In this document: piece by piece, positions 33,085 to 44,646 of the stretch
How the letters are laid out: each line of letters starts with the position of its first letter
How positions within the stretch are numbered: position 1 is the stretch's first letter
Source of the DNA: Limonium bicolor
Taxonomy: Eukaryota; Streptophyta; Magnoliopsida; Caryophyllales; Plumbaginaceae
Length of the DNA stretch: 64,000 nucleotides
Assembly: GCA_023374045.1 (NCBI GenBank)
Contig: CM041779.1
Span: 273,233,258 to 273,297,257 of the forward strand
Direction of reading: 5' to 3'
The notes under the pieces: generated by a model
The model's input: the letters and a program-made list of their open reading frames with translations, nothing else
The model's database searches: none
Told to the model about the DNA's origin: nothing
Translations under genes and position numbers: made by a program

Positions 33085-33086
33085 AT

Positions 33087-33101
33087 TGGTATCCGAGCAG
33101 G
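33087..33101 (+). other. Primer-binding site of the copia element
   Basis: TGGTATCCGAGCAGG differs by one base from the standard initiator tRNA-Met site and starts two bases after the LTR. Confidence 0.8.
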
Positions 33102-33140
33102 TCTTTTCTAGAAAGCTAACTGCTTTGGAAGAGGATCAAA

Positions 33141-33392
33141 ATGTCTCATTCAAATCTACTAGCGTTAGAAGAAGGTTCTGCACCAAATTGACCACCACTT
33201 TTCAATGGAGACAACTACACTCATTGGAAGAACAAGATGGAGTTCCATATCAAGTTTGATGATTCAAGGATATGGAGGGTAGTATCACATGGTGAATACA
33301 TCTTACAAGATGCTCAAGGACAGACATATCAGTCAACAACATGACCGACGATCAAATCAAGAAGCTAATATTCAATGCACGAGCAGTAAGAA
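33141..33392 (+). pseudogene. gag: copia gag, 5' part, decayed
   Basis: Starts ATGTCTCATTCAAATC and encodes a copia capsid N-terminus with PPLFNGDNYTHWKNKMEF, the block after which these proteins are recognised. A TGA stop precedes PPLF, and a frame change comes before a segment that reads DDQIKKLIFNARA. The coding sequence is cut at 33392 by the minus-strand Tekay element and continues at 60750. The lineage may be SIRE/Maximus-like by LTR size; this is uncertain. Confidence 0.75.
33388..33392. repeat. Target-site duplication AAGAA of the minus-strand Tekay element (left)
   Basis: AAGAA precedes the LTR start TGTAAC. On the right, AGAA (60750-60753) follows the terminal CA. One A appears lost from the A-run there, otherwise both sides would show the 5 bp duplication usual for Ty3/gypsy. 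Confidence 0.7.
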
Positions 33393-36300
33393 TGTAACAC
33401 CCCAACCCGAAATCCAATTAACTGAACGGCGATCACTCCCAAATAAATACAACTGCAGCGGAATAAATACAACAACCGGGCGGTATTACAATGCCGTTGG
33501 CCACCCTTGTGACCAACAAGGCTAACTCCAAATACAATCTCCAAAAGTCACGGTCTGAATACGAATACAATCCGAGATACTAGAATCAAACTCAAATGTA
33601 AAATACTTAAATAAAAGAAATGTCTAGAAGAAGACTCCCATAGCTTGAATCTACCCCAACCTACACTCGGTGTGGTAATCTTCTCAACTTCAGGTACCTG
33701 AAAAATGGGGGTGCCCCCAAAGGGGCTCAGCAAACAATGCTGGTATGGAAAACGTGCAGCCCATCGTCTACGGGCCACACCAACTACTTTGTCGAATACA
33801 TGCAGTCATTTTTATAAAGCTGTAAACAAACATAGTAGGATAATAACAAGTATCCATACAAGGACAATAATGTCACATAGAACAAGACACAGAAGGTCGG
33901 TTAGCTGAACTGAGATTCTTTAATGATAGTCGGTCCACACAATGGGACTGACAGGTATAAACTGAGTATCTTAAATAGTGAGGTATAGTGACCTCGTTAA
34001 GAATTGAAGGTTGGTATAAAAACCCCAGGAGATAACGGTAGTTAAACCCTGAACTGAGAAGCGTGGGAAATAGAATCCCACTAGAGGAATGAAGTCTTCC
34101 TCAAACTGAAGGGCATTAGAAACCCGGAAGGAATAGAGTCTTCCTCCCAACTGAAAGTTCCGTCGCGACGTAGATAGGAGACGACCTGAGACAGGTACAG
34201 CTCTTGTAGCATGCATGGCCAGATCCAACTGGGCTCCTCGTTCTCGTAGTATAGAGTTGTTAAGTGTCATATAAAGACGTTAAATAAGAACACAATGTGT
34301 ATTGTCAATTATCACGTTTAGGATAATGACATTTGTTATAAAGTGAAGTTAGTGAGAGACTTGAGTACAAGTCCTCGGTATACTGAAGCGCAGGTATTTA
34401 ATCCACTGGTATAGTAGTGTTTGTATGCGTGGGACATACACGTAGTAGTCAGCATCATTCACGCACATAAAATAATACAACAGCGCACAAGAGTAAACAA
34501 CATTTTACATTAATTATCTTGGTCGTTAATTCAAACAACAAATAGCACACAAGCCGGTGTAATCCGGTAGAAAACAGGTTGCAAGAATCCCATACCGTTC
34601 ACCGTAGGTTGCAGTTGATTATACCCTGGTCAACGTCTGATCAAACAAAGTCCTAGAATAGGATTAACTGAGAGGGTTAATTTATGTTACCCTATATAAT
34701 AATTCTATTGGATCTTTTAACAAATCTCGTATTTGTTATTTCATGTGAGGTTTATTTCTTTCAATTACCTCATGATTTAATGTATATCTTATTTGTTATT
34801 CCTTTTTGATTTATTTATAAATCCTTTAATGTACATATATGTATTCATATATTCATGCACTATATTTGTTGTTACTTTAATTGTCTAAGGGACATAACAA
34901 CTTATAATTTTCTTAACTATATTTAAATGTCTTACAATGACATAATATTCTTATAATCTCATTATTCTCCTTTTAGTCATAAATAATATTTATTGTTTCC
35001 TTTAACTTCCTTATAACTATATAAGCCATAGTTCTAATTCCATAATTCCTTTAATTAAAATTCTTTCTTCTAATTCCTCAAAATATCCATATGGGACTTA
35101 TATTTATTTAAATCTAAATTCTTACCCTATATTTCGGTTATTTACAAACAACCACATTAATTCATGAACTTTATATTTAATTCTAATCTCATTATATTAT
35201 AGAGTTTTAACTTCTTATTTAGCTAAATTACATAGTCACACTAATATTTTAGTATATAGCTTTTAAGTACTATAACTTTCAAAAAATAACAACTTAGCCC
35301 CTTAAATTCTCGGCAATAATATTTATTTCCCATAATTACAATTTAACCACAAAACCTTATAAACTTTGCATAATGCCTTATAAACTATAGTTTTAATTTT
35401 AATTCTCCATAAATGCCGAATATATATATATAAATTCTTAAATTACCAAACTAACCCCAAGTAATTCGGCTTTGGTCTTGAACTCTCCATTAATTACATT
35501 TTCACCCCAAAACTTTATAATAACTTCTTAATGACTTATAAACTAAAGTCTAAATATATAATTCCTCAAAATTTCAAAGGTGAGCCTAATAAATCTCTTA
35601 ATTATGAATTCGCCCCTTTTTATGTTCTAACTTCATAACAACTTTTATAAATTACATAATAGCCCAAACTTAATAAATGTTATTTTAACACTTGTTTAAA
35701 TTATCTAAAATTCATAAACTTAATTCCTAACCTTATTTTATTATAATTTCACCAAATACCCCTTTAGCTCTCGGCTTTCACAATATATACACTAAATTTT
35801 GTAAAAATTACATTTAAGCCACTTAACTTAATTAATTAGCCATTTAAGCACTAATGAAATATTTTTACTCACCAAACTTTGTGATATAAGTTTATATACC
35901 TAAGTAGGTCATTAATACCTATTTATCAATTAGTACATTCGGCCATATTTATTTGGTGACCATATAGTATATAAAAGTGGACTTATATGTCATAATAATT
36001 ATACATAAATTCATAGGAGTTATATAACTCATGTAAAAATTATTGTAATGTCTTATATAAATTCTTAGCTCAAAAATAAGCATTTTTGCCCTTGATAATT
36101 CGGCTTGAATTAATATGTGACATAACTAAATTTTGTGACACAAAAATGTGTCTTAAGGTAAATATTTTCTATATAAGTTATAGATTGTTTTTTGGCATAT
36201 AATACCATATAGTTTCGGTCTTAATAAACCTAGGAGATGTACATAATTTTTGTATAATTTTTAGAAGCTTAACAAAGCTTATAACATAAAGATTTACTTA

Positions 36301-38239
36301 GTAAACTTACTTCTTAACAAAGGTGGTTAAGTGCTTGAACTCCTCTTGAATCTCCAAGCTTTCTCCAAGGAAATTTTGATGCTCCACTTCGGTTATATGC
36401 AAGTGGTGTAGGAGTTTTAGGAGTTAGATCTTGAATAAAGATCTTAAGTAGATTTGTAAGTAGTTTTACAAGGATTTACCTTAGACTTTTCTCCTTATGA
36501 ATTTGGCACTCCTAAGGTGGATGAAGAACAAATTTTCCTTCATCAAAATGAAGAAGAAAAGAACCTTAGAAGGAGTAGAACTTGGTTACACATAAAAATG
36601 TGCTTTAAGGATTTTCAAGCATTAAAACTACCTTAAGATAACCTTGAGATGCTCCTTGGATTAATGTTGGTTTGAACAACCTCCTTGGTGAACTAAGTGA
36701 TGCCGAACTCTTGTTGTTATGCTAGGAAGAGTTTTGCTTCAAGGTTTGACAAGAAATGCTAGGAAATTACCTTAAAGATGAAGATAGAAGTTAAAACTCC
36801 ATTAATGGACTTAAGAGCTTCAAAGGAAGAAGATGAAGCAAGAAGAGAGAGCTAGGTAGCTTACCAATTCGTGGATGAAGAGGGCAAGGAGAAGAATGAG
36901 ACTCACGAATTGTATAAGGTAAGAAAATGCATTTGGAATTTGATTTTTGCTTTGTCAATTTTTAATGTCAAATGACTTTACTTTTCCTTAGTTTATTACA
37001 TGGTTTATTGGCTCAATAAATGCCCATGTTCTCTGCATAATTTCGTGCATGTGGTGTGTGACAAGGCAAGAGTTGGAAAAAAATGATTGTGAGCTAGAAG
37101 ACAAGGTAATTTAGGTAAGTTATTCTTTTGATTTTTCTAAGTTAGGCTTGTCTTCTTCCTCCCTTGTAGAGTCACGAATTCAAGGGTCAAATGGGGTGTC
37201 TTATTGACATTGAAGAGCCAAGGACAAGCATGTTAGGTCACATGGAAAAGAAGGAATCTAGAAAGTGAATTCTAGATCTACTTTTTGCTTTTCTCATTTG
37301 TTTTTGTTCTAGCTCACATGGCCTTATTCCATGGCCTAATTTCGACAGCTTGCTGGTCATATGAGACCTACATACTTTGACATTAAGTAATACAACACAT
37401 GGGAAGGTGAGTCACCATGTATTAACCTTTTATAAACTTTAAAGGCAAATTTATACTAGTTTTTGCTCTCAAATTCGGCCCCTATAGAGAGCCTTGTTGA
37501 CTAGTCACACCAACTGATTTAGAAGGTCATTTTAACCCTATTTAAGATTACCAATTCGTGGCATGTCAAAAACTACAAGGCAATTGCGTAAAACGCGTTT
37601 TCGTGACACCCGAAGGTGTGTTTTTGTGCTCTAAGGAAATTTTGGGAAACAAATTGTTTTTATGAGTTCCAAGTGTTTTAAACACTTATTAGTAAATAAA
37701 CATATACTAAGATGTTACATTGGGTTATATGGGGTTACATCAACCCATGACATAATTTACGGGCCATCGGAACACACCCGGGCAAAAAGGAGCGCTAAGA
37801 AATCCTCCTGTGGTTTTTGCTGAATTTTGAGAAACCACTTCGTGGGTTCTCTTTATAATGGTTAATAATGATGTTAGGAACTCAAGGAATTAATTTTATA
37901 GGAGTTCGTGCCACCTCGGCACTCCTCCGGACTTTTCGTGCTTTAAGGAGGCGGCGTGAGCACTCCCGAGCGTTTTGCGTTTTTGACTGAATTTAGCTTA
38001 GGGAATATATTTGTATATTCATATAATAATTGTATGACCATTTGGTTTGAATATTAGAGGGTCATACAAGGTCATGTTTGACCATATGCTTCTAAGGCGT
38101 TTTAGCGTTTATGGAGAAACGACTGTTTTTACGTAACGTTCTCATGCATGGGTTTGCATGCGTACGTGAAATGATTTATATTTGGATTATATTCCAATAA
38201 ATAATGATTTAATAATATTATTTAGATTGGGGTATTTCA
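33393..38239 (-). repeat. LTR 1 (3' LTR in element orientation) of the minus-strand Tekay element
   Basis: 4847 bp; plus-strand ends TGTAACACCCC and GGGGTATTTCA. The conserved hairpin is at 33499-33514 (GGCCAC-CCTT-GTGACC). The rest is AT-rich and gene-free. Confidence 0.92.
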
Positions 38240-38254
38240 ATCTACCCCCCTTAA
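38240..38254 (-). other. Polypurine tract, internal copy A
   Basis: On the minus strand AAGGGGGGTAGAT lies directly before LTR 1, the usual start of plus-strand DNA synthesis. Confidence 0.85.
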
Positions 38255-38539
38255 AAAAGGACTTCGCCCCGAAGTCTCATATCTATTATAAGGTTGTGGG
38301 GAATCAAGTTCCACTAAGTATCCACAAATCAATCTAGTTTTTAGGGATCAAGTCCCAAGTCTCTATATTCCTAAGTTCACAGTGTACATCAAACACAACA
38401 GGAATACTTTGGAACAATATAGTGTATGTAATAACACAGTCACTTTTCATATCTAATAGTGCAGCGTAGTGCACATAAACTTTATTGTAGTGTAACTAAG
38501 TACACACCAAGCAGTAGAAGTACAAAGTACATTCGAATA

Positions 38540-38638
38540 CAGTGTTACTCAAGAACACATACAAGACAAAGTGTCACTGAAATATACTGAACAGTGTTAC
38601 ACAAGAACACATACAAGACAAAGTGTCACTGAAATGCA
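38540..38638. repeat. Tandem duplication (~52 bp unit) in the 3' non-coding region, copy A
   Basis: Two units beginning CAGTGTTAC, each with AAGAACACATACAAGACAA, lie between the pol stop and the polypurine tract. Present again in copy B. Confidence 0.8.
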
Positions 38639-38730
38639 CAAAGTGCAACAAAATGCATACTAATTCACAAACGAAAAAGGCTCTACCCCCAAAAAAGAGG
38701 GGTACGCCCATGTACCCTAGACTAAAGTGT

Positions 38731-41700
38731 CTAATCGGTAAATAGTGAGGGAAACTTCGCTCGCATATCAGCTTCTAGTTCCCATGTGGCCTCTTCCACA
38801 TCGTGGTTCGACCAAAGAACCTTCACTAGGCTCACAGATTTGTTTCGAGTATCTCGTGTCTTCCTGTCTAAGATTCGTTGCGGTGTTTCCACATACCGCA
38901 TTGTTGGTTCTAATGAGAGTGTCTCTGGTTGTAGAACATGAGAAGGATGAGGCATGTATTCTTAAGCTGAGACACGTGAAAAACATTGTGTACTTTGCCC
39001 AACTCGGCTGGCAAATCAAGTCGATATGCCACAAGGCCCACCCGCTCTATGATAGCGTAGGGTCCTACAAATTTCGGGCTTAGCTTGCCCTTTTGCCCAA
39101 ATCTGAATACACCCTTCATGGGTGATACTCGTAGAAATACCTGGTCGCCAACTGCGAACTCAAGGTCTCGTCGCCTCTCATCAGCATATGATTTCTGTCT
39201 GTCTTGTGCTGCTTTCATGTTACTTCTGATTTGTTGTACTTCTGCCTGGACTTGCTCTAAGTACTCAGGCCCAATGATGACGGTCTCACTAGACTCGTCC
39301 CAGCACAATGGTGTGCGACATGGTCTGCCATATAAGGCTTGGAAAGGTGACATCTGTATAGAGGCGTGATAGCTGTTATTGTATGCAAACTCGATGAGAT
39401 GTAGTCTATCTATCCAGCTGCCCTGGAAATCCAAGGCACATGCTCGTAGCATGTCCTCTAAGGTCTGAATAGTCCTCTCTGACTGTCCATCTGTCTGAGG
39501 ATGAAATGCTGTGCTAAGCTTCAACTCAGTGCCAAGTGCCTCGCGAGTAGCTCGCCAGTATCGTGAGAGAAATCTAGTGTCTCGATCTGAAACAATAGTC
39601 TTAGGTACTCCATGATGTCTGATAATCTCCTGCTCAAATAGTTCTGCCAACTTTGGCACTTTCCAAGTGTCTTTCATCGGAATAAACCTAGCAACCTTAG
39701 TCAGTCGATCAACAACAACCCAAATCATATTAAGGCCTCCTCTCGTAGGTGGTAGTCCCACCACGAAGTCCATGGAGATATCATAAAACTTCCACTCTGG
39801 AACTGGCATAGACTGTACCATACCTCCTGGTCGTCTATGTTCGAATTTCACTTTCTGACAAGTGAGACATCGAATCACATATTCTGTCACGTCGCCCTTC
39901 ATACCACACTCCACCAGAAATACCTCTTTAGATCTTTGTACATCTTAGAAGCTCCTGGATGGACAGATGTGGAAGAAGTGTGGGACTCTCGAAGAATATG
40001 CTCCTTAATATCTGTGCTGTCTCTGGGTATACACAATCTTCCCTTCAATCTGATGAGTCCATCATCATGTAGCTGGAACTCATATTTTCCACCCTCAAAT
40101 GTACCGTCAGACAACTTCTGACTGATCTCCATCATTCGCTGATCACTCTGCTGTGCTCTACGGTGTCGTCCATAAGACTCGAGCTAGCCACAATGGCATT
40201 TAGAGAATGTGCTCGTCGACTAAGTGCGTCTGCTACAACATTAGCTTTCCCTTCTTTGTACTGCAAATCAATGTCATAGTCCTTAAGGAATTCAACCCAT
40301 CTTCTTTGTCTCATGTTTAACTCCTTCTGGGTGAATACATACTTCAAACTCTTGTGATCCGAATATACGGTCATCTGGACACCATACAGGTAGTGGCGCC
40401 AGATCTTCAGTGCAAAAAACATAGCTCCAAGCTCTAGTCATGTGTGGGATAGTTTTCCCATGTTTCTTCAACTGTCGGGAAGCGTAGGCGACTACCTTCC
40501 CATTCTGCATGAGTACACACCCTAATCCCCTGCCTGATGCGTCACAGTAAACTTCATAACCCTCTGTGCCTTCAGGTATAGTCAAAACTGGTGCTGATGT
40601 CAAAGCATTCTTCAGAATCGAATGAGGTCTCACATTCAGTAGTCCATGTGAAAGGTGCGTCCTTCTTCATTAAGCTGGACATAGGTTTGGCTATCTTGGA
40701 GAAGTCTCTGACAAACCTTCTGTAGTAGCCTGCTAAACCAAGGAAACTCCTGATGTCCGTAACTGTCTTTGGCCTAGGCCAGTGCGAACTGCTTCTATCT
40801 TTGCTGGATCCACTGCGATCCCAGCATCAGAGATAACATGTCCTAAAAAGGAAACTCTGTCTAACCAAAACTCACATTTGGAGAACTTAGCATAAAGCTG
40901 GTTCTCCCTTAGGATCTCAAGTACATGTCGGAGATGACTCTCATGCTCCTCTTTAGACTTTGAGTAAATTAGGATGTCATCGATGAAAAACAACCACGGT
41001 CTTATCCAATGCTCTCTGAATAATCTGTTCATCAAATCCATGAAGACTGCAGGTGCATTTGACAAGCCAAAAGGCATAACCGTAAACTCATAGTGGCCAT
41101 ACCGTGTTCTGAATGCTGTCTTTTCTATGTCTTGCTCCCTGATGGGTATCTGATGGTAGCCTGATCTCAAATCGATCTTCGAAAACACTTTTGCTCCTCT
41201 CAGCTGATCAAATAAATCGTCAATCCGTGGTAGTGGATATTTTTTCTTCACCGATACTGCATTAAGCTCTCTGTAATCAATACATAAACGAAGGCTTCCA
41301 TCCTTCTTCTTCACAAATAGGACTGGTGCTCCCCAAGGAGATACGCTAGGTCGTATGTATCCCTTGTCCAATAATCTTTCAGCTGCTCCTTCAGCTCAGC
41401 CATCTCTGCTGGTGCCATACGGTACGGTGCCTTAGCTATGGGACCAGTACCTGGTAGTAATTCGATGGAGAACTCTACCTCTCTGGATGGCGGTAAGCCT
41501 GGAAGTTCCTTTGGAAAAATATTGGAAATTCCGACACCACTGGCATAGCTGGATCAAAGTCAGGGTCGTGCTCTACATCCTGAACATAGCATAAGTATAC
41601 TTCCTTCTTCTTCCTGACGTGCTTGTACATAGACATAGCAGATATAACTTTATAGACGGTGCTCTAGGGCTCTGACGGTAAGATACTGTCACTCCTGATG

Positions 41701-42097
41701 GGCTCTTAAGTAACAGTCTGCGCTCTGCACACAAGAATGCGGCCTCTGTGCCGCCCCAGCCAGTCCATCCGGCTATAACATCGAATCCTAGACCTTTGAA
41801 CTCAATAAGGTCTATAGGAAATTCCTCCTCCTTAATGCGGATAGTGCTCCTCTATAAAGACGAGTGCACTGATCTTCTCCTTAGACGGAGTGCCACCTTA
41901 AAATCAGGTAAACTCTACAGCGTCTAGCCCCAACTTCCCCGCAAGCGAAGGCGAAACGAAAGTATGTGAGGCTCGGAGTCGAACAGTACTAATGCATCCA
42001 CTCCATTAACCGGAAAGGTACCAGCGAGGATCGCGCCGCCTTGCTGGCCTCCTCCTCAGTAAGTATACTTAAGGCACTTCCGTCTCCTTAGCACAAC
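38731..42097 (-). CDS. pol: Tekay pol, copy A: protease, RT, RNase H, integrase, chromodomain; frameshifted
   Basis: From the exon start at 42097 (after TTAG) to the stop at 38731. The protease has the DSGAS-type active site (partly out of frame). The RT has [26 protein letters not shown] and [11 protein letters not shown] (about 40960-40990). RNase H has [13 protein letters not shown]. The integrase shows the HHCC finger (CLTCQK), [11 protein letters not shown] and the following glutamate block. The C-terminus is a chromodomain ([12 protein letters not shown] ... WELEADM). Frame is lost several times, for example near 38940, 39910, 40170, 40420, 40640, 40770 and 41370; most are single bases in short runs and copy B reads through several of them. 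Function: processing, reverse transcription and integration, with the chromodomain likely targeting chromatin. Confidence 0.88.
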
Positions 42098-43084
42098 CTA
42101 ATACACAGCTCCTGAGTAAGTACTTTGATATATGATGGGGTCTAAGAGCATTCACTTTCATAACAATAATGCTTCATTGATGAGGTGATCTCCTTTCAGA
42201 TGTCCAAACAATTACAATACTAGTACTTTCTAAAAGTCAAAACTATAATTCCTGGTTTCAGGTGAGTGGTGTTTATCACTGGGTCGAAGGTGCTGTGTTT
42301 AGTTTATCCTCTTAATTCCATGGTATAGCAACCTTGACTTTCCACCCATTACTAAAACATCTCCTGAACTCAATATGATTTTCTTTGCAAGGTCCACACG
42401 CTTCTGCTCGCCATAAAGGAACTCTGCGTCATCTCCAATTGACAAAGATAATACTGGTATCCCTGTTCAAGGGACCCTTTTGTTTCATCATTGTCCTGGT
42501 GTAGTCCTAAACGGCCTCCTTCTTCATAGAAGTTGATGATACATAGATCAGCCCTTAGATTGGGAACTGGATCTTCTTCTAGCTGTTGAGCTGTATTAAC
42601 TGCTTGTTCCACAATTGTAAAAATTTCTTCTGGATTTTTGGTACTTGTGCTCCATCTCCATTTCTTGTATCTTGGTAGGTCTTTGTGTAAGGATTCCAAT
42701 CCTTTCCTAAGCACATCATTTTCAGCTTCATCTTTGATCCTCCTGGAAATTCTGGAGTGTAGAACCCTCCTGGTCCTGCTCCCAATTCTTGACATTTTCT
42801 AATGATTGCAATTTGTGTCTCCGGTGTTAGGTATCCTTTGAGTAGTATCAAACCTGGTTGGATAACCTTACATTGTTCGTTCCCTGGTTCTTGTACTTTG
42901 ATAATTTTCTCTCCAGGGAGGGCGGTGAGGGGATAGGAAAGCATATCTTATAGCTTCCTACGTGGTTTAAATTTTACTAGTGAGTCTTACTAATTCTTTC
43001 CTACTCAATTAGGCAATCAAGGCATGCAAGCACTCATTCACATCATCCATTGCTCAATAACAGGTTCACATGGTTTAGAAATAC
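42098..43084 (-). other. Putative gag-protease intron holding the AlkB domain, copy A
   Basis: On the minus strand it has CCCAG|GTATTTC at the donor and TTAG|GTTGTGC at the acceptor, 987 nt. Both flanking exons are in phase 1, so removal would fuse the end of gag (STNPG) to the start of protease (CAKETEG). Tekay-1 has a donor at the matching place and phase (9830). Confidence 0.6.
42220..42944 (-). CDS. AlkB-like 2OG-Fe(II) dioxygenase, copy A, frameshifted
   Basis: From ATG at 42944 to the stop at 42220, about 240 codons, close to a full plant AlkB domain. The order is MLSYPLTALPGEKIIKV, QPGLILLKGYLTPETQIAII, GSKMKLKMMCLGKDWNP, INFYEEGGRLGLHQDNDET (NxY and iron-binding HxD at 42493-42501), then the distal YHG. 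It ends in VLTFRKY, where copy B shows the Rx5R motif. A one-base loss near 42635, another after the LEQG segment and one after HGIKRI break the frame; copy B is intact at the second. The family removes alkyl groups from RNA or DNA bases using 2-oxoglutarate. Unlike Tekay-1's dead copy, its catalytic residues are present. No host-like introns are seen within it. Confidence 0.85.
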
Positions 43085-44466
43085 CTGGGTTGGTAGAAGG
43101 ACCAGCCTCATCTGAGCGGTCCATGACATGTAGGGCGGGTCCCGATGCTGGGCCTTTGCCCTTATACCCCTGAGCCTGGTTTGTTGGTGGAGGGCGAGTA
43201 TCGCTAGCTCCATTCTTTGGCCTGTGTTTGGCTTTGCTCCCGGGCGGTAGTTCCTGCTCTCCGGGTTTCGGATACACTCGAAGGCACGATGCCCGAGTAT
43301 CTGACAGTAGCGGCACATGACTTTCTCCCCTTGGCAGTCTACGCCGGGGTGATCCTTTCCGCACTGTTTACAGTTGAAACGGCGGACATACTTCTGGCCC
43401 GTGTTTGAGCCATGTCCAGAACCTAATACAATCAAGGTAATTATACATCCCACGGTACTGAAGTAATCACAAAGTTTCAAATCTAACTGTCTGATTAGAG
43501 TGCCTACCCTTAGATGGGTAGGTTTTCTGTGAAGTTGCTGCTCCGTGGGTTCCTGACTGGGGGTTCCCAGTAGTTTGGTTCCCTTTCCCTTGATAGGACC
43601 CCTGGCCTTTCTGATAGGGTTTGTTCCTCTGTTGGAGTTCCCCTGCTTGGCATCTTCGCCACCAGGTCCGTCCTTCCTCTTTTGGGAGCTCAAAGCATCC
43701 CTTCTCTTACAAGTGATCTCCACCACGGAGGCGCATGATAGCATTCCTGAAATCTCAAGGTATTAATCTCCAATTCTCCCATGACGGGGTATAGTAGGTA
43801 ATAAATTTTTAACTGGTTTATGTTTCTCTCCTGTTTTACCTGCAACTGGTAGGGATGATTGGTCCCATCCCAAACTGAAGTCGAGGGCTCAGTCCCCCGT
43901 AGAACCGGTCGACCAACACCTGGTCCGAGTATCCTATACCGGGTAATAGTCGAGTAGCGAAGTGAACTTCGCATAGTACTCATCAACGGTCATCTTTCCC
44001 CGTCTGCTCGGGCGTCAAACTCCCTAGTCTTCACCATCCTGGTGTGGGCCGGGTAGTATTTGCCCCTAAGTAGTGCAGTGTAATGTCCCCAAGTAAAAGC
44101 TGGGTCATCCAGGTGGTCGGCTTTCACCATGTTCCACCAATCTCTAGCTGCATCCTTCAGATAAAAGGCAGCAAGTCTTACTTTTTCCCTTCCTGGGACT
44201 GCAAGCGTCTCGAACGCTGTCTCCATCTCCATGATGTAGGTCTCTAGTGAGCAGGGTCAGTCTGCCCCTTGAATGCAGTCGGCCTCAAATCAGCCAAACT
44301 CTTCACCCAGTCTCTCTCTCCTGGGTGGTGGTGGTGGAGGTAGCTGCTGCTGCTGTGCAACCCCCCCCGCCTGTGCAAATGCCTGAGCGATTAAGGTGGC
44401 AATGTCTGCCAGCCTGATGTTTGGCTCCTCATCAGCCTGTCCACGTCGTCCTCCTCTTCCTGACAT
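43085..44466 (-). CDS. gag: Tekay gag, copy A (three exons by inference), frameshifted
   Basis: Inferred exons on the minus strand are 44466-43840, 43746-43508 and 43422-43085. Exon 1 starts MSGRGGRRGQ and has the capsid signature FETLAVP, AAFYLKDAARDWWN and LLRGKYYPAH. Exon 2 is basic and glycine-rich (KRKDG, GKGNQTTG type), likely nucleic-acid binding. Exon 3 has two CCHC zinc knuckles (CKQCGKDHPGVDC, CRYCQILGHRAFEC). The gaps have GT-AG ends and keep frame. Several one-base indels break exon 1. Gag forms the particle that packages the RNA. Confidence 0.82.
43423..43507 (-). other. Putative gag intron 2, copy A
   Basis: AAGG|GTAGGCAC donor and GTATTAG|GTTCTGG acceptor on the minus strand, 85 nt. 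Removal joins the basic exon to the zinc-knuckle exon in frame (phase 1). Confidence 0.6.
43747..43839 (-). other. Putative gag intron 1, copy A
   Basis: Donor CAG|GTAAAACAGG and acceptor TTTCAG|GAATGC, 93 nt, at the same protein position as the intron at 7840-7912 of Tekay-1. Confidence 0.7.
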
Positions 44467-44630
44467 CTGCAGGATGTTGAGGTATATTAGGCACTGTGGT
44501 CAAAATCTTGGTCTTGGATAGTAGTCTAAGTAAAACTAACTTAAACTCCTTTCAATACTATCTCTCAACCCTTAACCTAAGTCTTAGATATCCTAATCTC
44601 GGTGTATCCTTGTATCCAGAGCGTAACTAC

Positions 44631-44642
44631 GCTCTGATACCA
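44631..44642 (-). other. Primer-binding site, internal copy A, in a hairpin
   Basis: TGGTATCAGAGC on the minus strand, five bases inside LTR 2. Its CAGAGC end is part of a 20-base dyad (44617-44636) with nine-base arms and a two-base loop. Confidence 0.85.
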
Positions 44643-44646
44643 CTTT

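Noticed and set aside
39837..40121. Plus-strand open frames opposite Tekay pol (also 51114-51371, 52606-52836, 53117-53371)
   Set aside because: They mirror the conserved minus-strand pol and recur in both copies only because the coding strand is conserved.
42220..42944. AlkB segment as a separate host gene that happens to lie in the repeat
   Set aside because: It is at the same site and orientation in both tandem copies and in the unrelated Tekay-1 lineage, between gag and the protease, without introns of its own.
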